A stretch of 64,000 nucleotides of DNA. Source: Paraburkholderia hospita (GTDB lineage: Bacteria > Pseudomonadota > Gammaproteobacteria > Burkholderiales > Burkholderiaceae). The notes under the pieces are model-generated. The model was not told the origin of the DNA, searched no databases, and was given only the letters and a program-made list of their open reading frames with translations. Position numbers and translations under genes: made by a program. Positions 26,756-35,707 of the stretch are shown one piece after another. The stretch covers positions 661,511 to 725,510 of the forward strand of contig NZ_CP026109.1 in the NCBI RefSeq assembly GCF_002902965.1, in the 5' to 3' direction. Position 1 is the first letter of the stretch; each line of letters begins with the position of its first letter.

Positions 26756-27709
26756 ATGGGCTCGATCGACAGGCGCGACTCGACTTCGCAATTGCTGAAT
26801 CGGCTGCGAATGCGCCAGATCGCGCTGCTGCTTGCGGTCGACGAGTGCTCGACGCTGCGTGCTGCCTCCGACCGGATTGGGCTGACGCAGCCGGCGGCGA
26901 CCAAGATGCTGGCTGAACTCGAGAGCGCGCTTGGTCAGCCGCTGTTCGACCGCGTGGGCCGTGGGCTCGTGATCAATCCGGCCGGCGCCCGGGTGCTCGG
27001 CTATTTCCGTGGCATTCGCGGGAGCATCGAGGCATTGAATCGCGAACTTGCCGAGTTGCAGCTCGGCAGCGCCGGGCGGCTTGCAATCGGCAGCATCATG
27101 GCTGCATCGCCAGGACGGCTCACCGAGGCGCTCGTGCAACTGAAAGAGCGCTACCCGCTTCTTGCGATCGATATCGCGGTCGACACAAGCGACCGACTGA
27201 TGCCGCAACTGCACGAGGGCGTGCTCGAAGTCGTGATCGGCCGCGACGTCGGGAACGACTGCACCTTCCGCGCGGTCGACGACGAGGCACTCGCGGTCGT
27301 CGCCGGCCGCAATCATCCGCTTGCGGGCGTCGGGCCCGTCAGCTTCGACTCGTTGCTCGACTACACGTGGATTTTGCAGCCGGCGGGAAGCCCGGCGCGC
27401 GAAGTCGTCGAGCGTGAGTTTCGGATGCACCACCAGCCGATGCCGCGTGGACTGATTGAAACCGGCTCGATTCTGACGACAATGAATCTCGTCGACCGCT
27501 CGCCGATGCTCGGCGTGATTCCACTGACAGTGGCCCTACGCAACGCAACACACGGGATCGTGTCGATCATCGATTACGTGTTCGCGCAAAAGCTGCCGTC
27601 GTACGGCAGCGTCGTGCGGCGCGACCGGCCGCTCAGCATCCCCGCGCGGCAATTCCTCGCGCTGTTTCATCAGGATGACAGCGAGTACGCGGGCACCGTA
27701 GTGGGATAA
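26756..27709 (+). CDS. LysR-family transcriptional regulator (GalR/PcaQ-like)
   Basis: A 317-residue LysR regulator. The DNA-binding region is near residues 15-75 (MRQIALLLAVDECSTLRAASDRIGLTQPAATKMLAELESALGQPLFDRVGRGL), of the type that controls aromatic or sugar-acid catabolic operons. The effector domain follows from about residue 95. It is divergent from the PdxA-like gene with a 172-bp shared control region, so it very likely regulates the six-gene operon. No clean palindrome was found in that region. Confidence 0.92.
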   Translation: MGSIDRRDSTSQLLNRLRMRQIALLLAVDECSTLRAASDRIGLTQPAATKMLAELESALGQPLFDRVGRGLVINPAGARVLGYFRGIRGSIEALNRELAELQLGSAGRLAIGSIMAASPGRLTEALVQLKERYPLLAIDIAVDTSDRLMPQLHEGVLEVVIGRDVGNDCTFRAVDDEALAVVAGRNHPLAGVGPVSFDSLLDYTWILQPAGSPAREVVEREFRMHHQPMPRGLIETGSILTTMNLVDRSPMLGVIPLTVALRNATHGIVSIIDYVFAQKLPSYGSVVRRDRPLSIPARQFLALFHQDDSEYAGTVVG

Positions 27710-29055
27710 CCGGCGACTATGATTGGGCCAATATGTCAACTAGCCCGAGCTCGCTGGCGCGGGTATCTGTCGTCATGGTCGGGATGTGCGGCGGGATTAC
27801 GGTCATGCACCGCGTGGGTAGCCTCGGCGTATCCCCTGCGCGCTGGTGCTTGAAGCGCGCTTGCAAAGGCGCAGCACTGACGTGCAAGTCTCGCAAATGA
27901 CTGGGGCCAGGCCGTTCGGCTCCCTGCCCCTCGCCGGCACACGATCACGAGCATGTTTGTCGGTCGTATCGTCGGCGTAGCAGAGCATACGCCTACTCGC
28001 GCGGCGCGCCAGTTAGCCTGATGGATGCAGTTCCGATCTACGCTGGCGCTCGAAGATATCCAGAGGTCCCGTATCAGAGAACACGCAGCGACAGCGACAA
28101 CCATTGGGCAGACGGCGCCGAAAACCGACGATCCCCTGATCCGGATTTTTAGAAAAACGTGTTCGTAAACCGTGCTGTTAAGATAAGTTTCCAATAACAG
28201 TCTTGAGATCCATTTCTATATTTAGTTATATTTATTATTTTAAACTGAAGCCGGTTTGGGTCGCGATAGCTGATGGAACAGCGCGGATCTACCGGGGCAC
28301 AAACCCCTTGCCGCTCGTAGAACGAAGGGGATCTGCTCTGCTGCCCCGGGAGCTGGGTCACTCACGCTCGGCCAGTTCATTTGCCGCCGAGGCGAGCTTT
28401 CTCTTTTTTGCCGAGCCGGGGCAGGTTCGTCGACACGGGAGACGCCGTCGCAAGCAAATACCGCAACGCGACACAATCGCAGTTGCAACGCTAGGTGGTG
28501 TCATTGTCGGGATGCGTGCCAGGCGATAACAGAGGCGAGACAGCATCGCACTTGAGGCGAATCACATCGCCTTCACCACCCACCTGCCGCCCCTCTTGGA
28601 TAGCAAAAAAATGGCCGAGCGTCCCAGTTGGACGGTCGGCCTGAACACGCACCAAAAGTCGGGGAATTACCTTAACTTTCGGAACTGTAACCTTAAAGCA
28701 CAAGACTCCGTATAACAATTGCTGCGCTCGAAAAAACAACACCGGCAACCCGGCGTCATGCGGCACACTCCGTTCGTGAGGAATACGCCGCAAGCGCCAA
28801 CTGGGTAAAGCCCTCGAACATTCGCACCACTATCTTCCTTCGCTACGCCGCGGCAATCTGCCGGCGCATCGCGCGTAGGTTCGGGTTTTGTTCGATACTC
28901 GGGATATCACAAAGCCTCGCGCTCGCGAGCGACGATCAAATCGTCGAACCGTGCGACCCATCAGCATGCTCCGGCTTTTGCAGGGTCGACCTTCAGGACA
29001 CGACGATCACGATAGCTCGCTAGCCTTCTCAGCAATCTGGGCGGCAAAAAGGAAT
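27710..29055. other. 1.35-kb stretch without a supported gene
   Basis: Several ORFs of 60-150 codons occur on both strands but none shows a ribosome site, a motif or steady coding character. A distinctly AT-rich patch lies at about 28140-28250 in otherwise GC-rich DNA, a base composition unlike its neighbours. The stretch may be a graveyard between the catabolic operon and the ParDE pair. Confidence 0.4.
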
Positions 29056-29355
29056 CTAGTGCTCGCTCAGGTGTTGAGAAGGATCCATCCGCTGATGAAG
29101 AATCCGGATAACGTCGATAAGGTTGTCGGTCTCTTTGAAAAACAGAATGTGAGTTCCGACCAGCACACTGCGGTAGCCAGGCCGAACGTGGGAGGCGGCC
29201 TGACTCGGCTGTGTACCATCAGTCAATCCAACGATCGTGTCCTGGATCATGCGGATATAACGCTCCGCCTGCCGTATCCCCCAGTTTTCCGCCGAATAGT
29301 CCCAGATATCATCGAGATCCAGCTCGGCCGCTGGCGAGAGAACAAATTCCTTCAC
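29056..29355 (-). CDS. parE: ParE-type toxin of a type II toxin-antitoxin system
   Basis: A 99-residue RelE/ParE-fold protein: FVLSPAAELDLDDIWDYSAENWG at the N-terminus, then PGYRSVLVGTHILFFKETDNLIDVIRILHQRMD, the standard ParE ending. Such toxins poison gyrase. The gene begins in the stop of the antitoxin gene (ATGA), the usual antitoxin-first order. On a plasmid it would enforce retention by killing cured cells. Confidence 0.9.
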   Translation of the reverse strand: MKEFVLSPAAELDLDDIWDYSAENWGIRQAERYIRMIQDTIVGLTDGTQPSQAASHVRPGYRSVLVGTHILFFKETDNLIDVIRILHQRMDPSQHLSEH

Positions 29356-29594
29356 GTCGCGGACTTCCTCTTGCGTGCGAGAAACGCGTCGAAGTCAAAT
29401 GGCCTGGATGGGCCCGAGCGCTCGCCCTTCTCCAGCTCGACGCGCAGGGCATCGAGTTTTGCTTCCTGTTCCTCTAGCAAACGCAGGCCAGCTCGAACCA
29501 CGTCGCTCGCCGTGTTGTAGCGCCCGGCGCGCACGCGATCTTCGACAAATTCGGCGAAGTGGTCGCCGAGCGAAACGGATGTGTTCTTGCCCAT
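29352..29594 (-). CDS. parD: ParD-type antitoxin
   Basis: An 80-residue protein with the ribbon-helix-helix ParD N-terminus (NTSVSLGDHFAEFVEDRVRAGRYNTASDVVRAGLRLLEE) and a Pro/Phe-rich toxin-binding tail (PFDFDAFLARKR). Start at 29594 (MGKNTS) is five bases after GGGAG. It neutralises ParE and normally represses the shared promoter. Confidence 0.9.
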   Translation of the reverse strand: MGKNTSVSLGDHFAEFVEDRVRAGRYNTASDVVRAGLRLLEEQEAKLDALRVELEKGERSGPSRPFDFDAFLARKRKSAT

Positions 29595-29705
29595 CATGGC
29601 TCCCGTTGGTTCTGCGGCCATTATACCAATTTTTGGTAACTCGGCGAACGCCATCGCGCAAACGTTCCTGCTTAGTGCGGCAACCACGAATGGCCGGCAC
29701 ATCAG

Positions 29706-30086
29706 CTACGCTTCGGCCCACGACTGGCGGGCGCGCCGATACCGGTCGTTGTCTACAATAAGGCGGTCGATCCGCTCGCGTAGCTGCCGGTGCTGCGTGC
29801 GCAGCACGTCCGCTTTGGCCGACGCCTGCAGCTGGCCGGCATCATTCTGCGCCTTGAGGAATTTCTCGGTCCCGGCACGCTGTCCGGCCGCCCGGGCGAG
29901 CGACTCGGCATCCCGGCTCAATGCCACGTGAGCCGGCCATTGGAATGAATGGCAATCCGCATCGCGCAAAACGGCAACGAGTGCCCGCCCCCTCGGGAGA
30001 TCGTAATCTGCAGCAATGCGAGCCTCGATCTGGCCGCCCAGGAGTCCCGCAGCCAGCCCTCCCCCCTTGCTCCAATCAAGAATCAC
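29706..30086 (-). CDS. Hypothetical protein with a C-terminal coiled coil
   Basis: A 126-residue protein beginning with GTG at 30086, three bases after the stop of the PLP-enzyme gene. The first 70 residues are mixed (GGGLAAGLLGGQIEARIA, YDLPRGRALVAVL), followed by a charged helical part with Gln/Arg/Leu heptads (LRTQHRQLRERIDRLIVDN) suited to a coiled coil. No signal peptide or membrane segment is clear. I do not recognise the family; the sequence looks coding. It lies between the ParDE pair and the Cys/Met enzyme. Confidence 0.6.
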   Translation of the reverse strand: MILDWSKGGGLAAGLLGGQIEARIAADYDLPRGRALVAVLRDADCHSFQWPAHVALSRDAESLARAAGQRAGTEKFLKAQNDAGQLQASAKADVLRTQHRQLRERIDRLIVDNDRYRRARQSWAEA

Positions 30087-30089
30087 AAC

Positions 30090-31331
30090 TTACCCTGCAA
30101 ACTTCAGTGCCTGCGAGAAATCCGCGATCAGATCGTCGATATCTTCGATGCCCGCCGACAACCGCAGCATGCCGTCCGAAATACCCATTGCCTTGCGCGT
30201 TTCCGGACCGGCCTCAAAAAAAATCGTCGGCGCTACGGGAATAATGAGCGTGCGCGTGTCGCCGAGACCAGTCGCCTTGATAGGCAACTTGAGCGCGTTG
30301 ACAACTTCCACCATGCGCTGCGCGTCACGCAATTCGAACGACAAGAGCCAGGACGCGCCCTTGAACAGCGCTTGCGCGATGTCGTATTGCGGATGGCTCT
30401 TCAGTCCGGGATAGAACACCCTGCCGACGGCTTTGTGCTCCTCCAGGAAATGTGCGAGTGCGAGCGCATTGTCGCTGCTTTGCTTCACGCGCAAGGCGAG
30501 CGTTTCCGCGCCCATCGCGATCGAGTGTGCCTGCTCGGACGACAACGACGCACCCATGTCGCGCAAGCCTTTCTTGCGGATCTGCAACAGGCCCTGCTCC
30601 TTCGGCGACGTACGCCGATAGTCGTCAGCAATGTTCGGATATGCGCTCCAGTCGAATAGACCTGTATCGGTGACCGCGCCGCCAAGCGCCGCGCCGTGGC
30701 CCGCGATCGTCTTCGTCAGCGAGTTGATCACGAGACTCGCGCCGACCGCCTGTGGCTTGAACAATGCTGGCGACGTAATCGTGTTGTCGACGACATACGC
30801 GATGCCGCGCTCGCGGCACACGTTACCGATGCCCTGCAAGTCCGGAATTTGCGTACCTGGATTCGCGATGGTTTCGACGAACACTATGCGCGTATTCTGC
30901 CGGACCGCGTTCTTCACGTTCTCGACGTCGCATGCATCAACGGTGGTGACTTCTACGCCGAGCATCCGCAAGGTGCCGAACAGACTGTTGGTGTTGCCGA
31001 ATACGTAACGGCTCGATACGACGTGATCGCCCGCACGCAAGAGTGTGAGGAACGTTGCCGTGATCGCGGCCATGCCCGTGCTGAAGCAGATCGTGCCGAT
31101 ACCGTCTTCCAGGTTTGTGATCTTGCGCTCGAGCGCGGCCGTCGTGGGAGTGCCCTGCCGGGCGTAATTGAAGCCGCCCTTCTTCGTGCCCTGGAATACG
31201 CCGATCAGGTCCTCGACGCGCTCGAAGCCATATTGCACGGACGTGTGAATCGGCTGACGCACGCCGCCGTGCTCACTCCCCGCGATCCTGTCGCCGTGAA
31301 CGATGCCTGTGGTGAAACCTTGCTTGTCCAT
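30090..31331 (-). CDS. Cys/Met-metabolism PLP-dependent enzyme (cystathionine gamma-synthase / O-acetylhomoserine sulfhydrylase family)
   Basis: A 413-residue cytosolic PLP enzyme. Family landmarks are YARQGTPTTAALERKITNLEDG, FSTGMAAITATFL, DNTITSPALFKPQAVGASLVINSLTKTIAGHG (the Lys of SLTKTIAGHG binds PLP), and the SLG-type ending LRLSAGIEDIDDLI. The start at 31331 follows GGAGAAGGG; a TTG 18 bases earlier is rejected. It may make homocysteine or methionine from activated homoserine, or act as a lyase. It has no methionine genes beside it. Confidence 0.9.
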   Translation of the reverse strand: MDKQGFTTGIVHGDRIAGSEHGGVRQPIHTSVQYGFERVEDLIGVFQGTKKGGFNYARQGTPTTAALERKITNLEDGIGTICFSTGMAAITATFLTLLRAGDHVVSSRYVFGNTNSLFGTLRMLGVEVTTVDACDVENVKNAVRQNTRIVFVETIANPGTQIPDLQGIGNVCRERGIAYVVDNTITSPALFKPQAVGASLVINSLTKTIAGHGAALGGAVTDTGLFDWSAYPNIADDYRRTSPKEQGLLQIRKKGLRDMGASLSSEQAHSIAMGAETLALRVKQSSDNALALAHFLEEHKAVGRVFYPGLKSHPQYDIAQALFKGASWLLSFELRDAQRMVEVVNALKLPIKATGLGDTRTLIIPVAPTIFFEAGPETRKAMGISDGMLRLSAGIEDIDDLIADFSQALKFAG

Positions 31332-31403
31332 CCCTTCTCCGCGTTTCAAGTCGCATACTGCGGCCCATTATCGCCGCTAACGGCCATGTCAGGTTGCCGT
31401 GGT

Positions 31404-31640
31404 CGGTTGGGTAAGATGGAACGACGAACAAGTCGAAATCTCTCAATTGCGGTCGCCGCTTTTCGGCTGCCGTTATCAGTTGCGCCGTGCTGCTGGTATT
31501 TTTGCTTCCAGTTGAGCCTGCGCAACATCGAAGAGTTTCTCTTCGAGCGGCGTGACCGTGACCTACGAGACGATCCGGTGCTGGTGCGATAAATTCGACG
31601 CTGATTTTGCTCGCCGAACGGGTACGTCGTACCAAATGGA
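31404..31640 (+). pseudogene. IS6-family (IS26-like) transposase remnant
   Basis: Three short pieces in shifting frames read like the N-terminal region of an IS6-family DDE transposase: GRRFSAAVISCAVL, then WYFCFQLSLRNIEEFLFER, then VTVTYETIRCWCDKFDADFARR. At least two frameshifts separate them, and the catalytic DDE domain is missing, with the sequence stopping in the DUF1016 relic on the other strand. No inverted repeats could be matched. It is a scar of an old insertion. Confidence 0.6.
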
Positions 31641-32040
31641 CGTAGTGCAATCAGGAGAGCGGGAAAGCCGAGGCTAGCTGATCGAGGCTCAATTTCCGAG
31701 ACAGCGTCTCGGATTTTTCAGACACGGGCTTCGCTGGCAATGTCCGAGACAGTGTCTCGGACATCCGGTCGGAGAGGTATGCCAGATAGAACAGGCGCAT
31801 TTGCTGCGAATTATCGGCGCTAAAACCTCACTCGAACCGTGCCGGTAGCCGCTTGAGCAGAGCTTGCCCATAGCCCGTCCGTGGCGCACCGCCTTGATCA
31901 AAACTTGACAATGCGTCGACCAGTTTCCCAGGAGGTATCCGTCATTAGCACGTTGACGCTGCGTGCGGCTGCGCGACGAGCGGCATCCAACAGGGGGACG
32001 ATGTCGCCATGAATCGCGCCATATACGGGGTTGTGTGATG
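31628..32040 (-). pseudogene. DUF1016 (YhcG-like) N-terminal domain relic
   Basis: The minus strand codes, in two frames, for the N-terminal domain of DUF1016/YhcG proteins: VYGAIHGDIVPLLDAARRAAARSV then SWETGRRIVKF, a frameshift at an extra T, DQGGAPRTGYGQALLKRL, a stop, GFSADNSQQMRLFYLAY, and two copies of SETLSR before LSLDQLASAFPLS. The nuclease-like C-terminal domain is gone, cut off by the IS6-like remnant. In-frame stops show the gene is dead. Confidence 0.7.
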
Positions 32041-32343
32041 TGAGATCAGTCGTGCCTGCTCTTTCGCTGTTTACGGGTCTATGTTGGCCCCTTCGCCAAT
32101 GGGGCATGATGATCTTACCGCGGGCACAAACTTGGGTGATCCCGCCTCGCCAGCCTTTCCTATGACCGTCGACGCTTCTCAATGAACGGCTACGTGCCGC
32201 GCCGTTGTTCGGCTTTGACGGCCGACGCCGGATTCGCAGGCTCATCATTGCATCAGTGGGACGTGCGCGATGCCGGCCGGCACCTCTCGAGTCGATACGC
32301 CAGCTGGTGCGAATGCGCTGGACATCGAAGAAGTAAGATAGTC
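32041..32343. other. Intergenic, nothing recognised
   Basis: Short stretch between the DUF1016 relic and trbM. No coding pattern, repeat or terminator could be supported; it marks the boundary between the conjugation operon and the decayed segment. Confidence 0.3.
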
Positions 32344-32676
32344 TCACGGCCCGGTCTCGACACCGCCGTACTTCGAATTGACCGCGCCTTTCTGATCGTT
32401 CCCGACGGAGCGGCACTGATTCAGGAAATCGCCACGCGCGTTTGACGTCCCGCTCAGATCGAAGTGGCCATGGTGATAGCGCACGATTGAAAAATAGTTC
32501 GCCTCATACTGGCTGCACTCGCGCCCACCATTCCCGCCCTGCATCAGTCCAGCGAGACAGAGCACCGCACCGCACGCATTCTCGTTGTCGTCATCCGCGC
32601 GCGCGGATAACGTGGCCACCATGCACGAAATCGCGGCCGTGCTGGCAAGCACAAGCGCCCTCACCTTTCGTTCCAT
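32344..32676 (-). CDS. trbM: TrbM/KikA-like conjugal transfer protein
   Basis: A 110-residue exported protein: signal peptide MERKVRALVLASTAAISCMVATLSARA, then the TrbM core with the hallmark ACGAVLCLAGLMQGG, RECSQYEANYFSIVRYHHGHFDL and LNQCRSVG, including four or more Cys residues for periplasmic disulfides. GGGAGG precedes the ATG. TrbM-family proteins occur in plasmid transfer regions; here it is the last gene of the T4SS-linked operon, after stbB and stbC. Confidence 0.88.
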   Translation of the reverse strand: MERKVRALVLASTAAISCMVATLSARADDDNENACGAVLCLAGLMQGGNGGRECSQYEANYFSIVRYHHGHFDLSGTSNARGDFLNQCRSVGNDQKGAVNSKYGGVETGP

Positions 32677-32686
32677 TGCGCCCTCC

Positions 32687-33142
32687 CTATTTGCCGAAGA
32701 AATGCAGTGCCGCGAATGCGCCCACCGAGAGCATCGCCGCACCGATTGCAGTACACACGGACCAGACGGCAAGCTCGGTGCGAGCGATACCATCGGCACG
32801 CCGTCGCTCCTCGCGCAACACATCGCGAAGCAGTTCGCGGCTGCGCCCGTTAGCTTCGTCGTATTGCCGTAGCGATATCTCACCGAGCAGCTGGTCGCGC
32901 GCCTCGTCGAAACTGGTTGCTTTCGCAAGCACATCAGCCGTCGATCCGGAAAACTCCCTGAGGAACTGCTCGTAGCGCGCAGTGAACCGCAACAACGTCA
33001 GCTCACCATCGTCCTTGAACTGCCTGCCGCTCGCCTCAAGCAACCCGGAAAGCTGTTTCACGTCACGCCGCAGGAGTGATAGCTCGCCCAGCACCGCACC
33101 GATCAGTTCTTCGCGGATCGAATCTTCGGCCGCGCCCATCAA
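32687..33142 (-). CDS. stbC: StbC-like plasmid stability protein
   Basis: A 151-residue protein that is mostly helical and charged (SIREELIGAVLGELSLLRRDVKQLSGLLEA; a second coiled region RSRELLRDVLREERRR) with one C-terminal membrane helix (WSVCTAIGAAMLSVGAFAALHFFG). Its ATG overlaps the stbB stop (ATGA). Position, size and topology match StbC of IncW/IncN stb operons, but sequence evidence for the name is limited. It probably anchors StbB activity to the membrane. Confidence 0.65.
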   Translation of the reverse strand: MMGAAEDSIREELIGAVLGELSLLRRDVKQLSGLLEASGRQFKDDGELTLLRFTARYEQFLREFSGSTADVLAKATSFDEARDQLLGEISLRQYDEANGRSRELLRDVLREERRRADGIARTELAVWSVCTAIGAAMLSVGAFAALHFFGK

Positions 33143-33846
33143 TTCACCAGGAGGCGAAACGCATCGTCATGTTCGCGCGCCACGCGTGTCGCCAGCCGTT
33201 TGATCGCGACCATCTGACGTATCCGCGCGCGTTCAGGTTCCGGCGTATCGTCCTCGAGCGCCTGAGCGTTCCACGCTACATAGTCAACCGGATCGGCATT
33301 GACCTCGCTGATCGTCTTACCGATGGATTTGATCTTTTCGTAGATCGGGTTTTCATACACGACGGCAGACGGGTCGATCACGAATGCGCCAGTCTTCCGG
33401 TGCTGCTCGAACAGGCGGCGAAATATCCTGACAACATCGGACCTGCTATCCACGAAATTGAACAGCAGGCGAACCTTGGCTGGGTCAATTCCGAGCTCCT
33501 CGAGCTGATTGAGCGTCGCAATCGTGTCGAGTTGCTGTTTCAGGGCGGGCACCGTCGGCACGACAAATCTGTCAAAGTCTTCGTGTGAACCTTCGTAGCG
33601 CCTCATCAGCGAAACGAAGTCTTCGACGTTCGACGCTCCGACGTCCACCACGACATTCTTCAGGGACATCATCTTCTCCTGCAGTTCGTCGAACTCTTTT
33701 CCACGTAGGGCGGCGATCTCGCTGCCATCAGCGTTGATGGACTCGATAGCAATCACGTTCGCTCCGTCCAGGCGCGGCGCAAGCAGGTGATGGGCCACCG
33801 TACTCTTGCCAACATTGCCCGAGAAATTGATCACGGCGATTTTCAT
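33139..33846 (-). CDS. stbB: StbB-like ParA-type ATPase
   Basis: A 235-residue protein opening MKIAVINFSGNVGKSTVAHH, the deviant Walker A typical of StbB in the IncW/IncN stb loci. Further ParA-like segments are VVVDVGASNVEDF and VRLLFNFVDSR. In R388 StbB is linked to conjugation and positioning rather than standard partition. Start at 33846 follows GGAG by nine bases; the longer frame is in the relaxase-associated gene's shadow. No StbA gene is seen. Confidence 0.8.
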   Translation of the reverse strand: MKIAVINFSGNVGKSTVAHHLLAPRLDGANVIAIESINADGSEIAALRGKEFDELQEKMMSLKNVVVDVGASNVEDFVSLMRRYEGSHEDFDRFVVPTVPALKQQLDTIATLNQLEELGIDPAKVRLLFNFVDSRSDVVRIFRRLFEQHRKTGAFVIDPSAVVYENPIYEKIKSIGKTISEVNADPVDYVAWNAQALEDDTPEPERARIRQMVAIKRLATRVAREHDDAFRLLVN

Positions 33847-33922
33847 GGCTTGTCGCTCCGGTAGATGATTGATAGCAGTGGCCGCAACCTGCACGCAGCC
33901 GCTGGCCGGCTCGGCTTTTGGG

Positions 33923-35707
33923 CTACGGGTCGATCTCGAGCGTCGGCGCACCACGTCCAGCCTCTGTTGTCTGTTCCTGCAGGTCTTCCGTGCCCAGCTC
34001 GTGCGACGTCGGGCTCGTGTTGGCGCGCTCGCGCTCAATCTGTTCGCGCATGGCGTCAATGGTCGCTTCGCTCACCTGCGGCATCGGGACATTGAGCGGC
34101 CGGTTATCCGCGCGCGCCTCGGCCACGGCGCTTTCGAACTCCCCCCGCAACTGCTCCTGCTGCTCTTCGGGCAGTCCCCTGATTTCGTCCTCCAGCACCT
34201 CGCGCGCAGCCTGTTCCTTGATCCGCTCACGCGCGGCGGCAAGCGTCGCCTGCTGCGCCTGCGTGTATTGCCACTCGCCATTCAGGAAGCGCTCACGCGC
34301 CTCGTCAATGCGTCGGCGCTCGTCGACCTCGCGACGCGCGGCTTCGATCCGCTCCCGCTGCTCGGGCGTCAGCAGTTGTGACAGATCGGGAGACGACACC
34401 CGCCACGCGTTACGACGACTCTCGACCTCGTTGGGTGCCAGCTCCCGTCCGTTCTCATCGAACTGCCGCTGTTTGACGGTCACGACCTTGCTGCCGCCCC
34501 GTTCGAGTTCAATAAGCTGGCCCGACTGGACGCCGCTCTCGCCAATCGCACGCTCGAGGTCCAGCCCCCACACAGTGCGATCACCGGACTCCGTACGCAC
34601 CGTGGCGTAGTAGCTCTCGTTTTCCTTCGGATCGTGATGGAAATGCGCGGCGCCATGTTCAACCAGGATCCCCGCCGTGACGGCAGGCGGTTTCTGCGTG
34701 CCAGTGCCAGCCTTCTGGCGTGCAGGCTTACCGGCACCTGTCCGACGCGGCGACGCACTGTCGGCGTCCAGAGGAAACTGCGCCTGTTTTGACTCTTCGG
34801 ATGCAGCGCTCGCGTCAGATGAAACAGAGGACCCGGTGGCTGCCGGTCCAGACTTCGGAGGAGGCGGTTTTCCCCTGCGCCCGCCTCCACCTGGCGATGC
34901 GCCGCCCGGATCGGACGGATCCTTGCCCGGCGCATTCGCGGTCGCCGCCTTTCGGCTCACACTCGCCTCCTCCCGTTCTCTCCCCGTCGCTGGCGTCGAT
35001 TCCATCGTGTTCGCGCGGGCAGGATCATTCGTTGTCGACCGCTCACCTGAGGCAATGTGCATGGCCTCGCGCACGGCCTGCAGCGTCGCGCGATCCTGTG
35101 CGTCGGGTTTGAACCCGCGCGTGGACATCCCCGCAAGTTCGGCCGCAATCCATGCCTGCCGGCGGAATTCCTCGCTGCCCTTCAGCTGCAGCTCGCCCCA
35201 GTGCTTCGCCTGAGCGACCGCGACCATGTGTTCAATCACGCCGCGGTCCTCGCTGGCCGTGGCAAGCGAGCGTCCCTTGTCCTCAAAGTGCACCGCCTCG
35301 CTTTTGCGATCCAGATATTTCCCTTCAAAGGCTACGTATCGGTCGCTGACTGACTTCGGTATCTCGTAGCCGCTCTTCTCAAAGATTGGCTTCGGACGGA
35401 TCGCGTTTTCCCGCTCTTTCGCGCTGATCACCCTGCCGATGCCGGTCGCCGCCTGGACGCCATCGTCTTCCGGTGCGCCCGGTCCATCCCGGCGTTCGAA
35501 CTTCTTCCGGTCCGCGTCACGGATCTTTTTCATCCGTGCCTGCGTCGCTTGATCAAGCGACGATTCCTCGTTGCCAGGCACGTCGCGGGCGTTAGCCTCG
35601 TTTGCCGGTGGCATCGCGCGGGCGCGGACGGACGACGCACCATCCGCATTGGCAGCCTCAACCTCGCGGTAGTTGAGCTGATCGGCCGGGAATTCAATTT
35701 CGTTCAT
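33923..35707 (-). CDS. LPD7/KfrB-domain protein of the conjugation operon
   Basis: A 594-residue soluble protein. Residues about 110-215 (KPIFEKSGYEIPKSVSDRYVAFEGKYLDRKSEAVHFEDKGRSLATASEDRGVIEHMVAVAQAKHWGELQLKGSEEFRRQAWIAAELAGMSTRGFKP region) match the large polyvalent-protein domain LPD7 found beside relaxases. A disordered Pro/Gly/Ser linker follows (about 235-335), then a small beta domain (YYATVRTESGDRTVWGLDLERAIGESG) like KfrB-type domains, and a long Glu/Arg/Gln-rich helical tail (about 420-560). No HUH or Tyr relaxase motif is present. Its ATG overlaps the virD4 stop (ATGA). It may assist DNA processing or act as a transferred protein. Confidence 0.72.
   Translation of the reverse strand: MNEIEFPADQLNYREVEAANADGASSVRARAMPPANEANARDVPGNEESSLDQATQARMKKIRDADRKKFERRDGPGAPEDDGVQAATGIGRVISAKERENAIRPKPIFEKSGYEIPKSVSDRYVAFEGKYLDRKSEAVHFEDKGRSLATASEDRGVIEHMVAVAQAKHWGELQLKGSEEFRRQAWIAAELAGMSTRGFKPDAQDRATLQAVREAMHIASGERSTTNDPARANTMESTPATGREREEASVSRKAATANAPGKDPSDPGGASPGGGGRRGKPPPPKSGPAATGSSVSSDASAASEESKQAQFPLDADSASPRRTGAGKPARQKAGTGTQKPPAVTAGILVEHGAAHFHHDPKENESYYATVRTESGDRTVWGLDLERAIGESGVQSGQLIELERGGSKVVTVKQRQFDENGRELAPNEVESRRNAWRVSSPDLSQLLTPEQRERIEAARREVDERRRIDEARERFLNGEWQYTQAQQATLAAARERIKEQAAREVLEDEIRGLPEEQQEQLRGEFESAVAEARADNRPLNVPMPQVSEATIDAMREQIERERANTSPTSHELGTEDLQEQTTEAGRGAPTLEIDP

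Noticed and set aside
27736..28194. 152-codon minus-strand ORF
   Set aside because: No start signal or motif; a competing frame looks equally likely, so no call.
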